Below are positions 51,532-60,724 of a stretch of 64,000 nucleotides of DNA, piece after piece. Source of the stretch: OM182 bacterium MED-G28. Lineage in GTDB: Bacteria > Pseudomonadota > Gammaproteobacteria > Pseudomonadales > Pseudohongiellaceae. The notes beneath the pieces are model-generated. The model was given only the letters and a program-made list of their open reading frames with translations. It was not told the origin of the DNA and did no database searches. Where the stretch lies: NCBI GenBank assembly GCA_002457215.1, contig NTJZ01000002.1, positions 1 through 64,000 of the forward strand. Direction: 5' to 3'. The position numbers were made by a program, and so were the translations under genes. Each line of letters opens with the position of its first letter. Position 1 is the stretch's first letter.

Positions 51532-54507
51532 ATGCAGTTTCAAGAACAATCAAACATTATTGGTAGATTCATAGCAAGAATCAGTAGAAATGGGACAGCT
51601 GCATCTGCAGCGATACTAGTTTCGCTTTCGATGGTGACCGCTGAGTCGCAAGAAACAGCAACGCCAAATGGGGTTGCCGATGATCGCCTGGCTGCATTCG
51701 CCTTTACAAACGGAAATTTCTACCAAGCCGATGGCAGCTATTTAGAAGGTGGTAGTTTGCTTATTCGAGAAGGGAGAATTGTAGATTTAGTGGCACAAAC
51801 CAGCGTTCCTTCTGGTTTTTTTGAAATAAATCTGAACGGTAAATATGTTTACCCTGGCTTCATCGATCTCAACACAGATTATGGCTTAGCAGAATTACAA
51901 CGCCGAGACGAGAATGGCGCTGCTGAAAATCTTTATCCCAGTGAAAGTGCGTTTAACGTTAATGACGCTATACGTTCAAATTTTCGAGCCAGCACGGGAT
52001 TCACTCCCGATGAAGATGAGCGTAAGAAATACCGACGTTTAGGCTTCTCCGCCGTAGTCAGCTTAAGGCCTGATGGCATTGCCCGCGGTACGTCAGCACT
52101 GATCACTCTAGGTGACAAAAATGCCAATGAATCGATTGTAGTGCCTGATGTGGCAGCTCATTATTCCTTGGATAAGGGTACATCGTCACAGAGCATGCCA
52201 GTATCGCTAATGGGTGCCTTTGCGTTGCTTCGTCAAACTTATCTCGACGCCGAGTGGTTTGGAAATCAGCAACCAAGACCATTCACTGACGACACCTTAG
52301 AAGCTTGGAATACAATACAAATATTGCCTCAGATTATGGAAGTGGAAAACTGGCAAGAAGCATTGACAGCTGATCGCGTTGGGGATGAATTCGAAACTCA
52401 GTATATCCTGAAAACCAGTGGAGACAGCTTTCGTCAGACCGCCCTCATAAAAGCTACAAATGCCAATCTTATTGTTCCCATTAATTTTCCAGAGGCACCA
52501 AATGTTGCAGACCCTTTAACTGCTGACAGTGTTTCATTCGAAGATCTTAAGCATTGGGAGCTCGCACCATTTAACCCAAGAATTCTTGAAGATAACAAGA
52601 TTGATTTTGCTATCACCTCTTCTGGAGGTAGTGACGAGTTCTGGGAGAATCTTGAGACAGCTGTTGATAACGGTTTGTCCGAACAAAAAGCGATTGCTGC
52701 TATTACACTTTCTGCAGCTCAGATTCTCGGCTTGGAAAATCTAGTGGGACAACTAACGCCTAACGCACTTGCAAATTTTGTCATTACCACTGACCCATTG
52801 TTCACGGAAGATGCGCAAATTCTTGAGAATTGGATAGAAGGCGAACGCTTTGTTTTGGCGGAAGATTTTGATGATAGGGCCGGCCGCTACAACCTCGAGG
52901 TCGATGGAGAACAGTATTCAATCGAACTAAGCTTTGAAAATAGTTCTGTTTCAGCACAATTCATAGTTAGTGAAGAAAAAACACGTACAGCAAATATTGA
53001 CGTTACAGAGGATCTGATAACGCTGAACTTTGCTATTGACGAAGATGGTAATCGTGTTCGCCTCAGCGGTTGGCCGATAGACGGCACTGTGGGCTGGCAA
53101 GGAAATGGACGTTCCCCTAACGGCGCCCGCATGGCCTGGCGCATGACTAGAAGCGCTGAAAATGATGAGGCCGAGAGTGAAGCTACGCCAACTCGTTCAA
53201 TAGCTGATTTACCCAGCGCACTCATCTACCCTTTTTCTGCTTACGGGCGCACAGAACAGCCTGAGCAACAGGATTTATTAATTAGAGGGGCAACTGTGTG
53301 GACCAATGAAGAAATCGGGAACGTAGTAACTGATGTGCTAGTGCGAAGCGGCCAAATTGCAGAAGTTGGCGATAACTTGTCTGCCAATGGTGCAATAGTG
53401 GTTGATGGTTCTGGTAAACACCTAACACCTGGAATTATTGACGAACATTCACATATAGCACTTTTTAGTATCAACGAAACAGAGACTAATTCCAGCATGG
53501 TTAGAATGAAAGATGTGGTTGACTCTGAAAGTATCAACATTTACCGAAACCTAGCTGGGGGTGTTGTTGCTGCACAACTACTTCACGGTTCTGCTAACCC
53601 TATAGGAGGACAGTCAGCGATTGTCAAAATGCGTTGGGGCGCCCCGCCGCAGGAACTCCTAATTGAAGGTGCAGACGAATATATTAAATTTGCCCTCGGC
53701 GAAAATGTTAAGCGCTCGCGCAATCCTTCTTCGGTTCGTTACCCTCAAACCCGTATGGGTGTTGAACAAGTATTTGTAAATGCATTTTCGCAGGCACAGG
53801 AGTATGGAAAAACCTGGGATGACTACAATAATCTATCTCGCAATCAGCAAAGGGATACTGCCGCTCCTCGACGCGACCTTGTTGATGAAGCCATGCTGGA
53901 AATCTTAAATGGTGAAAGATTTGTTACCAGTCATTCTTATGTGCAATCAGAAATAAATATGCTGATGCATGTCGCTGACACTTTTGATTTCAACATCAAT
54001 ACCTTCACTCACATTCTTGAAGGCTACAAAGTCGCTGATAAAATGGCATTGCATGGAGCCGGGGGTTCTACCTTCTCCGACTGGTGGGGATATAAATGGG
54101 AAGTGCGTTATGCTATTCCTTATAACGCTGCATTAATGCAACAAGCAGGTGTGGTAGTTGCCCTTAACTCTGACGACGCAGAAATGTCGCGACGCCTGAA
54201 CCAAGAAGCAGCGAAAGCTGTGAAGTATGGTGATGTTAGTGAAATTGACGCGCTCAAGATGGTAACTCTAAATCCTGCGATATTGCTGCACCTCGACGAC
54301 CGTATGGGCAGTATAAGAGTAGGCAAGGACGCGGACCTGGTACTTTGGAGCGATCACCCCCTCTCAGTTTATGCTGCAGCTGAGACTACTTGGATAGAAG
54401 GCATTCCTTATTATGATCGACGAGACGATCAACAATTAAGGCGTGAGATTGAAGATGAAAGGGCGCGGATCATCGCTGCTATAACTGACGATGCGGCGGG
54501 TAACTAG
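51532..54507 (+). CDS. Double-length exported amidohydrolase
   Basis: Protein of about 991 residues containing two amidohydrolase halves. The ATG at 51532, after AGGGA, gives a signal peptide ending near residue 40 (VSLSMVTAES). In the N-terminal half the metal-binding position reads YPGFIDLNTDYGLAEL, without the His-x-His, and is presumably inactive. The C-terminal half, from about residue 595, has TPGIIDEHSHIALF with His-x-His, later HILEGYKVADK, and the catalytic Asp in VVALNSDDAEMSR, so it can be an active deacylase. Closing motifs are MVTLNPAILLHLDDRMGSIRVGKDADLVLW. It resembles imidazolonepropionase-like exported hydrolases seen in pairs in other marine bacteria. A second amidohydrolase follows 10 bases away. 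Confidence 0.88.
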   Translation: MQFQEQSNIIGRFIARISRNGTAASAAILVSLSMVTAESQETATPNGVADDRLAAFAFTNGNFYQADGSYLEGGSLLIREGRIVDLVAQTSVPSGFFEINLNGKYVYPGFIDLNTDYGLAELQRRDENGAAENLYPSESAFNVNDAIRSNFRASTGFTPDEDERKKYRRLGFSAVVSLRPDGIARGTSALITLGDKNANESIVVPDVAAHYSLDKGTSSQSMPVSLMGAFALLRQTYLDAEWFGNQQPRPFTDDTLEAWNTIQILPQIMEVENWQEALTADRVGDEFETQYILKTSGDSFRQTALIKATNANLIVPINFPEAPNVADPLTADSVSFEDLKHWELAPFNPRILEDNKIDFAITSSGGSDEFWENLETAVDNGLSEQKAIAAITLSAAQILGLENLVGQLTPNALANFVITTDPLFTEDAQILENWIEGERFVLAEDFDDRAGRYNLEVDGEQYSIELSFENSSVSAQFIVSEEKTRTANIDVTEDLITLNFAIDEDGNRVRLSGWPIDGTVGWQGNGRSPNGARMAWRMTRSAENDEAESEATPTRSIADLPSALIYPFSAYGRTEQPEQQDLLIRGATVWTNEEIGNVVTDVLVRSGQIAEVGDNLSANGAIVVDGSGKHLTPGIIDEHSHIALFSINETETNSSMVRMKDVVDSESINIYRNLAGGVVAAQLLHGSANPIGGQSAIVKMRWGAPPQELLIEGADEYIKFALGENVKRSRNPSSVRYPQTRMGVEQVFVNAFSQAQEYGKTWDDYNNLSRNQQRDTAAPRRDLVDEAMLEILNGERFVTSHSYVQSEINMLMHVADTFDFNINTFTHILEGYKVADKMALHGAGGSTFSDWWGYKWEVRYAIPYNAALMQQAGVVVALNSDDAEMSRRLNQEAAKAVKYGDVSEIDALKMVTLNPAILLHLDDRMGSIRVGKDADLVLWSDHPLSVYAAAETTWIEGIPYYDRRDDQQLRREIEDERARIIAAITDDAAGN

Positions 54508-54517
54508 GAGAGTGGAC

Positions 54518-55837
54518 ATGGAAAAAATACTGAGAAGAATTTTGGCGTCAGCTCCCCTTTTCCTTTTGCTGAACTTAAATTTATATAACGTAAACGCAAT
54601 TGTTCCAACTCCAGCACCGGATCAGATTCAACCTATCGCAATCACAGGTGCAATTATTCATATAGGTAATGGTAGAGTCATTGGCGATGGCGTTATTACC
54701 TTTAACGAAGGAATTATCACGGGGGTGGGTTCAGCATCCGATGGCATAAACATGCAGGGCCATGTTGTCCTAGATGTGCAAGGCCAGCATATTTATCCAG
54801 GTTTCGTTTTACCGAATACTGTATTAGGTTTAGAGGAGGTTGGATCAATCCGTGCTACTCAGGACGTTCTGGAAGAAGGAGATATAAATGCCAGTGTGCG
54901 TTCGGCTATTGCCTACAACACTGATTCAGAAATGATTCCTACTCAACGCTTTAATGGCATTCTTACAGCTCAATCAACGCCGCAAGGCGGTTTGATCTCA
55001 GGTTCTTCTTCAGTCTTTAAACTGGATGGATGGAATTGGGAAGACGCAATGTTAGTTGAAGATGTCGGCATGCATATGCATTGGCCTGCACTAAGAATTC
55101 GGCGCCGTAGCCCTGAAACTGGTTTATTTGAAACTACAGATAACGAAGATTACGAGGCCCAGACTCAACTACTTCACTCTTTATTCCAAGCAGCACAAAC
55201 CTATACTGGTGAACCGCTCAATCTTAATCTGGTTGCCATGCAACCAATTATCAATGGTTCTGGGAAATTATTTGTCCATGTTGATCAAGCAAAGGAAATT
55301 ATCAGTGCAATAAGATTTGCTCGAAGTTATGGTGTTGAAGAAATAGTTTTAGTTGGTGGCGCGGAGGCAATGCAAGTTGTCGATTTTCTAACTACGCAAG
55401 ATATTCCCATAATTTATGAACGAATCCATGAACTTCCAATGCAGGCCTGGCATGATGTTGATGCACCATTCAAAACTCCTTTTCTACTCCACGATGCAGG
55501 ACTGAAAGTTGGCATCGGAGGTGGCGCAACATCATTAGATAGACAGCGTAATCTACCCTTCTTTGCCGGTACTGCAGCAGCCTATGGCTTAGATCGGGAA
55601 ACGGCTCTTTCTTTAGTAACTTTAAACAGCGCAGAAATATTAGGTGTTGCCGACAGGGTTGGCAGTCTCGAAGTTGGGAAAGATGCGACGCTATTTATTT
55701 CGGAAGGTGATGCCCTAGATATGCGCACTAGTCAAGTTCTTGGTGCCTATATCCAAGGAAGAGATATTGATCTTTATGGCACTCAGCAAGAACTCTATGA
55801 ACGCTTCCGAGAGAAGTATGCGAAACAAATTGAGTAA
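54518..55837 (+). CDS. Amidohydrolase-fold protein lacking the HxH metal motif
   Basis: Exported protein of about 439 residues. The ATG at 54518 has a TAGGAG site and a signal peptide after it (about residues 1-27). The fold is shown by ITGAIIHIGNGRVIGDGVITF, IYPGFVLPNTVLGLEEV, then VLVGGAEAMQVVDFL, GLKVGIGGGATSLDRQRNLPFFAGTAAAYGL, and SLVTLNSAEILGVADRVGSLEVGKDATLF. Where active relatives have His-x-His, this has LPNT. The catalytic Asp is also replaced in IGGGATS. So it is probably a partner or scaffold of the larger upstream protein, whose N-terminal half is degenerate in the same place. It is 20 bases upstream of the next gene. Confidence 0.85.
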   Translation: MEKILRRILASAPLFLLLNLNLYNVNAIVPTPAPDQIQPIAITGAIIHIGNGRVIGDGVITFNEGIITGVGSASDGINMQGHVVLDVQGQHIYPGFVLPNTVLGLEEVGSIRATQDVLEEGDINASVRSAIAYNTDSEMIPTQRFNGILTAQSTPQGGLISGSSSVFKLDGWNWEDAMLVEDVGMHMHWPALRIRRRSPETGLFETTDNEDYEAQTQLLHSLFQAAQTYTGEPLNLNLVAMQPIINGSGKLFVHVDQAKEIISAIRFARSYGVEEIVLVGGAEAMQVVDFLTTQDIPIIYERIHELPMQAWHDVDAPFKTPFLLHDAGLKVGIGGGATSLDRQRNLPFFAGTAAAYGLDRETALSLVTLNSAEILGVADRVGSLEVGKDATLFISEGDALDMRTSQVLGAYIQGRDIDLYGTQQELYERFREKYAKQIE

Positions 55838-55857
55838 ACAGAAATCTTAATCCAGCA

Positions 55858-56403
55858 ATGACAGTGCAACAGGGAAATGGGATCAATCCGAAATGGTTGG
55901 GCATAATCGCAGTGCTATTCGGCATTTTGCTGCTTGCTAATCATGGCAACGAATTACTGAAACAATCTGTACTAACTCCTGGATCTGCTGCGGAACTGTT
56001 TGTACCTGCGGACTGTCGTGTAGATGAATTAGACGAGGAAGGCCTTAGTCAGCAAGAATGTGAGTTAATGGTAAGTAATGTGCAAATCGCACTAGCATCT
56101 TCTCCACAATGGTTTCGTCCAGCAATGTTGTGGTTGTCAGCGCTGGGTATATTTTTTGCCATTTTCTCAATTGGTACTGGGATTGCCTTTGTGGGCGGAA
56201 GAAAAATGAACCTCACAATGACGAAATTTTTTTTCGCTGCCTTAGTCGCTGTTGATCTTTGCACTTTCATCGCTGCCGTGAATACAGGCCCACTGCTCCG
56301 CGCACAGTATCTATGGCCGACACTACTCTGGTTCTTCATACACTTGACAATTTTTGCAGTGGTGATGAGTTACTCAACTTCCATTGAACAGGAAAACAGC
56401 TAA
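55858..56403 (+). CDS. Small four-helix membrane protein of unknown function
   Basis: Predicted inner-membrane protein of 181 residues with four transmembrane helices near residues 13-30, 88-110, 120-140 and 150-172. Between the first and second is a loop with two cysteines (ADCRVDELDEE and SQQECELM) that could form a periplasmic disulfide. I do not recognise the family. The stop overlaps the start of the following cytochrome b561 gene in a TAATG arrangement, so the two are translationally coupled and probably act together. Confidence 0.6.
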   Translation: MTVQQGNGINPKWLGIIAVLFGILLLANHGNELLKQSVLTPGSAAELFVPADCRVDELDEEGLSQQECELMVSNVQIALASSPQWFRPAMLWLSALGIFFAIFSIGTGIAFVGGRKMNLTMTKFFFAALVAVDLCTFIAAVNTGPLLRAQYLWPTLLWFFIHLTIFAVVMSYSTSIEQENS

Positions 56404-56936
56404 TGGAAGGACCATTACCAAAGTCCAAAGTTGTTTTACATTGGTTGACTGCTGCAGCGGTATTTTTTCTTTTCGTTTCAAGTTGGTGGATGTTAGCACT
56501 GCCTCTGCCCTCTGAGAACTTTACCTACCGAGAGTTGCCATTTCAATTGCATAAGAATATTGGAATTACGGTATTGATTGTGGTCATTGTGATGATCACA
56601 ATGCGGATAAAATCTAAAATGAATAAACCCCAACTGGCTAGAACAAGATTAGAAAAACTTGCTGATCTTGATCATATGCTTACCTATTTTCTTATTACTG
56701 CTTGTTGTCTCAGCGGCTATCTTTCTTCTTCTTTCAGCGGTTGGGAAACCACTTGGTGGTGGCTAGTCAATTTCCCGACATGGTCCGAAGAAGATGAAGT
56801 ATTGAATATCCTTTTTTCTGACATACACATGTGGACATGTTGGGCCTTGTTAGCAGTTATTGCCTTACATATTGGCGCAGCCCTGTATCATACTTTTCGA
56901 AACGACGAAGCTATTATCAAAATGTTTCGTTTGTAG
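56403..56936 (+). CDS. Cytochrome b561 family membrane protein
   Basis: Diheme b-type cytochrome-like protein of 177 residues with four membrane helices. Expected heme ligand histidines are in KSKVVLHWLTA near residue 13, FQLHKNIGIT near 49, FSDIHMWTCW near 141 and IALHIGAALYHTF near 157. It resembles YceJ/CybB proteins, which move electrons between quinones and periplasmic acceptors. It is coupled to the small membrane protein upstream and lies 34 bases before threonine synthase. The partner is not obvious, though several c-type cytochromes lie nearby. Confidence 0.88.
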   Translation: MEGPLPKSKVVLHWLTAAAVFFLFVSSWWMLALPLPSENFTYRELPFQLHKNIGITVLIVVIVMITMRIKSKMNKPQLARTRLEKLADLDHMLTYFLITACCLSGYLSSSFSGWETTWWWLVNFPTWSEEDEVLNILFSDIHMWTCWALLAVIALHIGAALYHTFRNDEAIIKMFRL

Positions 56937-56970
56937 TCGCGCACTTATAAGGTTTTAGGATTAATAATTA

Positions 56971-58200
56971 ATGCAAGAATTTTCAACATTTGTCACGCAC
57001 CTCGAATGTAGTTACACCGGGAAACTGTACCCTGCTAATCAATTGCATGGCCTTTCAGAAGCAGGTAAGCCTTTGTTAGTGCGCTATGACATGGAAGGCA
57101 TAGCGAAAGCGGTGTCCAAGAACGATTTACAACAAAGGCGGCCAGAGTTTTGGCGCTACCGCGAGCTTTTGCCTGTTCGTAAATCTGAAAATGTAGTTCG
57201 TCTTGGTGAATTGATGACGCCTATTCTTCCCGCTACGAAGCTTCAGCAGGAACTGGGATGTGGCGAAATACTTATAAAGGACGAAGGTCGATTACCAACA
57301 GGTTCATTCAAAGCTAGGGGGCTCGCTCTGGCTGTTGCAATGGCGAAAGAATTAGGTGTAACGCGTATGGCTATGCCTACCAATGGCAATGCAGGTGCCG
57401 CACTTGCCGCCTATTGCTCTCGAGCAGGCATTGAGACTTTTGTTTTCTGCCCAGAGGACACTCCTAAAGTAAATATTGAAGAAATCGCATTTCAAGGTGC
57501 AAAGACCTTTCTCGCCAACGGCTATATTAATGATTGCGGGAAGATCGTCGGAGAGGGTAAGGCAGCGATGAATTGGTTCGACACCTCTACCCTGAAGGAG
57601 CCTTATAGAATTGAAGGCAAAAAGACAATGGGATTGGAGTTGGCAGAACAAATGCATTGGACAGTTCCCGATGTCATCCTTTACCCAACGGGGGGTGGGA
57701 CGGGGCTTATTGGGATGTGGAAAGCCTTTGATGAGTTAGAAGCAATTGGTTGGATTGGGCCAAAACGTCCACGCATGGTTGCTGTCCAAGCAGAAGGCTG
57801 CGCGCCTATTGTTCAAGCTTATGATGCAGGAGAACGCCATGCTGAACCTTGGCAAAACGCAGTGACTATTGCTTCTGGAATTAGAGTGCCAGCGGCAGTT
57901 GGCGATTTTCTTATCCTTGATGCAGTAAGAGAGAGTAAAGGCTTTGCGGTTGCTGTAAGTGATGATGCGATAAACGAAGCCCAGAGAGAATGTGCTCTTA
58001 AAGAAGGGATTTTGCTGTGCCCCGAAGGTGCCGCAACATTGGCAGCTCTAAAACAAGAATTAGTAACTGGGCGCATTAATCCGAATGAACAAGTCATGTT
58101 GTTCAATTGTGCGACGGGATTGAAATACCCGATGGAATCAGAGCATAAGAGCATCGACCTTAGTAAGCCAATAGACTATGACTTTATAAGTAGATCTTAA
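56971..58200 (+). CDS. Threonine synthase
   Basis: PLP enzyme of 409 residues converting O-phosphohomoserine to threonine. The PLP lysine is in LPTGSFKARGLALA near residue 113. Family motifs are ECSYTGKLYPANQ at the N-terminus, PTNGNAGAALAAYCSRAG near residue 138, YPTGGGTGLIGMWKA near 240 and the C-terminal ALKEGILLCPEGAATLAAL. It looks like the shorter threonine synthase type rather than threonine dehydratase. ThrA and thrB are not near, so this could be a second copy, or the enzyme may act on another beta- or gamma-substituted substrate. The gene follows cytochrome b561 by 34 bases. Confidence 0.85.
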   Translation: MQEFSTFVTHLECSYTGKLYPANQLHGLSEAGKPLLVRYDMEGIAKAVSKNDLQQRRPEFWRYRELLPVRKSENVVRLGELMTPILPATKLQQELGCGEILIKDEGRLPTGSFKARGLALAVAMAKELGVTRMAMPTNGNAGAALAAYCSRAGIETFVFCPEDTPKVNIEEIAFQGAKTFLANGYINDCGKIVGEGKAAMNWFDTSTLKEPYRIEGKKTMGLELAEQMHWTVPDVILYPTGGGTGLIGMWKAFDELEAIGWIGPKRPRMVAVQAEGCAPIVQAYDAGERHAEPWQNAVTIASGIRVPAAVGDFLILDAVRESKGFAVAVSDDAINEAQRECALKEGILLCPEGAATLAALKQELVTGRINPNEQVMLFNCATGLKYPMESEHKSIDLSKPIDYDFISRS

Positions 58201-58332
58201 TCACGCAGTTATAAATGATTTCTTGTGAATTCTGGCCTGCATTAGTAGTTAATACATTTTTTGAATTTGACCCGGTCTACCTATCAAACCCACTAGTTAG
58301 CAAAGACCGATCGAGGATTGGAAGCGAGAATA

Positions 58333-58989
58333 ATGACAAGCCAACAAGAAGATTTTAATGGAATAGATCTCTATACCTGGGCAACGCCAAATGGGCGTAA
58401 AGTTTCGATTATGTTAGAAGAGCTGGAACTACCCTACCGGGTATTTTCCGTTGACATTACTCAGGGTGATCAACACCGGCCCGAATTTTTAGCGTTTAGT
58501 CCCAACAATAAAATCCCAGCCATAATTGACCATGAGACTGGCGTGGGGATGATGGAATCAGGTGCCATACTTATGTATTTGGCACAGAAGACCGGCAAAC
58601 TTATGCGGTCTTCCGGCGAAAAGTATTGGCAGCAAATGCAATGGTTGATGTTTCAAACAGGGCATGTGGGTCCTATGTTGGGGCAGACGCACCATTTTGT
58701 GAAATTCAATCCAGGGAAAGCCCCTTACGCAGAAGAAAGATATAGCAAAGAGAATGCCCGCCTCTATGAAGTGTTGGAAAATCGCTTACAGGAACGAGAT
58801 TTTATTTGCGATGACTACTCCATTGTAGATATCGCAACGTGGCCCTGGATTTCCCGATATGAATTTCAACAAATGAATCTGAGCGACTACCCTCGCCTCA
58901 AAACTTGGTATTTACGAATTGCAGAAAGGCCCGCGGTGAAAAGGGGATACGCCGTGCCTAAAAATTTATTGGTCCCTATTCCAGGCTAA
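58333..58989 (+). CDS. Glutathione S-transferase family protein (YfcG/Ure2-like)
   Basis: GST of about 218 residues that starts FNGIDLYTWATPNGRKVSIMLEELELPYRV. This opening and the NNKIPAI and MESGAILMYLAQKTGK motifs place it in the Nu/YfcG class, many members of which have disulfide-bond reductase activity with glutathione. The C-terminal helical domain has WLMFQTGHVGPMLGQTHHF and YSIVDIATWPWISRY. An ATG at 58333 is preferred to a TTG at 58318. Cytoplasmic. A short inverted repeat without a T-run follows. Confidence 0.92.
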   Translation: MTSQQEDFNGIDLYTWATPNGRKVSIMLEELELPYRVFSVDITQGDQHRPEFLAFSPNNKIPAIIDHETGVGMMESGAILMYLAQKTGKLMRSSGEKYWQQMQWLMFQTGHVGPMLGQTHHFVKFNPGKAPYAEERYSKENARLYEVLENRLQERDFICDDYSIVDIATWPWISRYEFQQMNLSDYPRLKTWYLRIAERPAVKRGYAVPKNLLVPIPG

Positions 58990-59030
58990 TGGTGCGATTG
59001 CTAAGCAGGGCGGAAGGATGCTGGGAGACA

Positions 59031-59053
59031 ACTAGATGCGTTATGCATCTAGT
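59031..59053. repeat. Short perfect inverted repeat between convergent genes
   Basis: ACTAGATGC and GCATCTAGT pair over nine bases around a five-base loop. It lies between the ends of the glutathione transferase and the serine hydrolase genes. No T-run follows on either strand, so it may be a weak terminator or RNA-stabilising hairpin. Confidence 0.5.
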
Positions 59054-59072
59054 CATGCCCTAGAATGAATCG

Positions 59073-60386
59073 TTAGAAACTGTCGTAGATAATATCATTT
59101 GCGACAGCACGCATATTAGCTGCTCCAGGTCGGCGTGCACCTTGAGCCTGGATCATTCCCAGCCAGAACATATCCTGACTTGGGTCTATCCAAAACCAAG
59201 TTCCTGCCGCACCAGACCAATAATAAGTTCCTGGACCTTGCGGTGAATTCGCTAGTTCTGGATCGTAGATAACAGCAAAGTCTACGCCGAAACCAATACC
59301 AGGCTGGCCTGGCCTATTGGGTCCGCCTCGAATATCTAGCTCATCTCTCAAACTATTAGTGCGCATTATGCGAACTGATTCTGGCGAAAGAATTTTAGCG
59401 CCGTCGAGTTCACCTTCGTTAACCAGCATTTGTAAAAACCTGGCGTAGTTGTGAGTCGAGGAAACCAGTCCGCCGCCCCCAGATTCGATTCTATTTGGAT
59501 CTAAATAACTTGCGCGATCAGTACGATGAGGACGCTGAACCAGTCGATTGCGCTCTGAATCCCAGTTATGAACTTCAGCGAATCTATGCTGGTCTTCCTC
59601 GCGGACATAGAATGTAGTATCTCCCATTCCAAGCGGTTCGAATATTTTTTGCTGTAAGAAATCCCCAAATTGCATTCCAGAGATTTGCTGTACGATGTAA
59701 CCTTGAAGGTCAACTGCCACGGAGTAATACCACTGCTCACCAGGTTGGGACAGCAAAGGAATTGCTGCTACCTTATTGACGAGTTGGTCTAAGTCGTCTG
59801 ATGCGAGTACTCCAGAATCGCGGAAAGCATTATTGACCGGATCACTGCCACTCAGGCCATAGCCAAAGCCTGCTGAATGATTTAATAGCTCTCTCATTGT
59901 GGGTTGGCGATCTACTGGAACCAATTCCATATTGCCATCAGAGTCATAAGTTGTCATCACCTGAAGGTTTTCAAACTCAGGAATGAATTTGCTAACTGGA
60001 TCATCAAAATCCCAAAGACCTTGCTCGTGAAGCATCATGAGTGCGACACCGGTAACTGGTTTTGTCATGGAATAAATTCGGAAAAGTGTGTCTTTTGTCA
60101 TAGGGGCTTGATCGTTGACACTAGCAAGTCCTGCAGTTTCGAATGTAGCCACTTCACCGTCTTTTGCCAGCATCCAAATCATGCCGGCCACATCTTGATC
60201 CGCGACGATTTTTTCCATTGCTGCATCTAAAGATGCAATACCCGTCTCACTAAAACCTGCCGTACCAGCTCCAACCGCAGTTTGCGGCCACGAAGTATCA
60301 GCAAAACCATTGGCGTTTAGAAAGATAAAAGTGGCGAGTATGCTTGTGGCTAACTTGCCAAAGTATGTTGGTTTATCTGAATGCAT
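59073..60386 (-). CDS. Exported serine hydrolase of the beta-lactamase (class C) family
   Basis: Penicillin-binding-protein-fold hydrolase of about 437 residues. The ATG at 60386 follows GGAGG and gives a signal peptide (MHSDKPTYFGKLATSILATFIFLNANGFA). The active-site Ser-x-x-Lys is in FRIYSMTKPVTGV near residue 113. The second motif appears as YYSVAVDLQGY where class C enzymes have Tyr-x-Asn, and the third region is in YYWSGAAGTWFWIDP. Esterases such as EstB share these features. It may be an esterase, D-peptidase or lactamase-like enzyme, most likely an esterase by this pattern. It is a single gene, convergent with the glutathione transferase gene. Confidence 0.9.
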   Translation of the reverse strand: MHSDKPTYFGKLATSILATFIFLNANGFADTSWPQTAVGAGTAGFSETGIASLDAAMEKIVADQDVAGMIWMLAKDGEVATFETAGLASVNDQAPMTKDTLFRIYSMTKPVTGVALMMLHEQGLWDFDDPVSKFIPEFENLQVMTTYDSDGNMELVPVDRQPTMRELLNHSAGFGYGLSGSDPVNNAFRDSGVLASDDLDQLVNKVAAIPLLSQPGEQWYYSVAVDLQGYIVQQISGMQFGDFLQQKIFEPLGMGDTTFYVREEDQHRFAEVHNWDSERNRLVQRPHRTDRASYLDPNRIESGGGGLVSSTHNYARFLQMLVNEGELDGAKILSPESVRIMRTNSLRDELDIRGGPNRPGQPGIGFGVDFAVIYDPELANSPQGPGTYYWSGAAGTWFWIDPSQDMFWLGMIQAQGARRPGAANMRAVANDIIYDSF

Positions 60387-60724
60387 AAAAATCCTCCGCG
60401 CTTGAATTGTGATTCTCCCCAATCTCGCTAGAACAAAAGAGATCGAGAGTGAGGAGGAGAGTTGTGTAGATAGTATCGTGGGCTTAAGGTCAATTGCTAC
60501 AGCACCCTTAGGCGAACCGTGCCTCTTTATGGTGCGCCTTGTTAGTCTCGTCTTCTTAATGCACCATTTTGTAGCGATAAAATCTGCTAATTTCAATTCT
60601 ATTCCTCTACAAACCAATGAATGCGAGACTTTCACGATTTTGGCAAGCTCTTTGCAGAACCTAAGCAACATTTACTTTTACTGGCAGGCTTGTCTTGCTG
60701 CATCGTGTACTTTGGGAGGAAGAA
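60387..60724. other. Intergenic region between divergent genes
   Basis: About 340 bases separate the leftward serine hydrolase from the rightward TorF-type gene. Open frames run across it on both strands but overlap real gene starts and have no recognisable content, so I treat it as non-coding. It must hold both promoters; the ends carry the GGAGG and GGGAGGA ribosome-binding sites. Confidence 0.5.

Noticed and set aside
60387-60671. N-terminal extension of the serine hydrolase by 95 residues
   Set aside because: The extension is basic and unlike relatives, while an ATG with GGAGG at 60386 gives a clean signal peptide.
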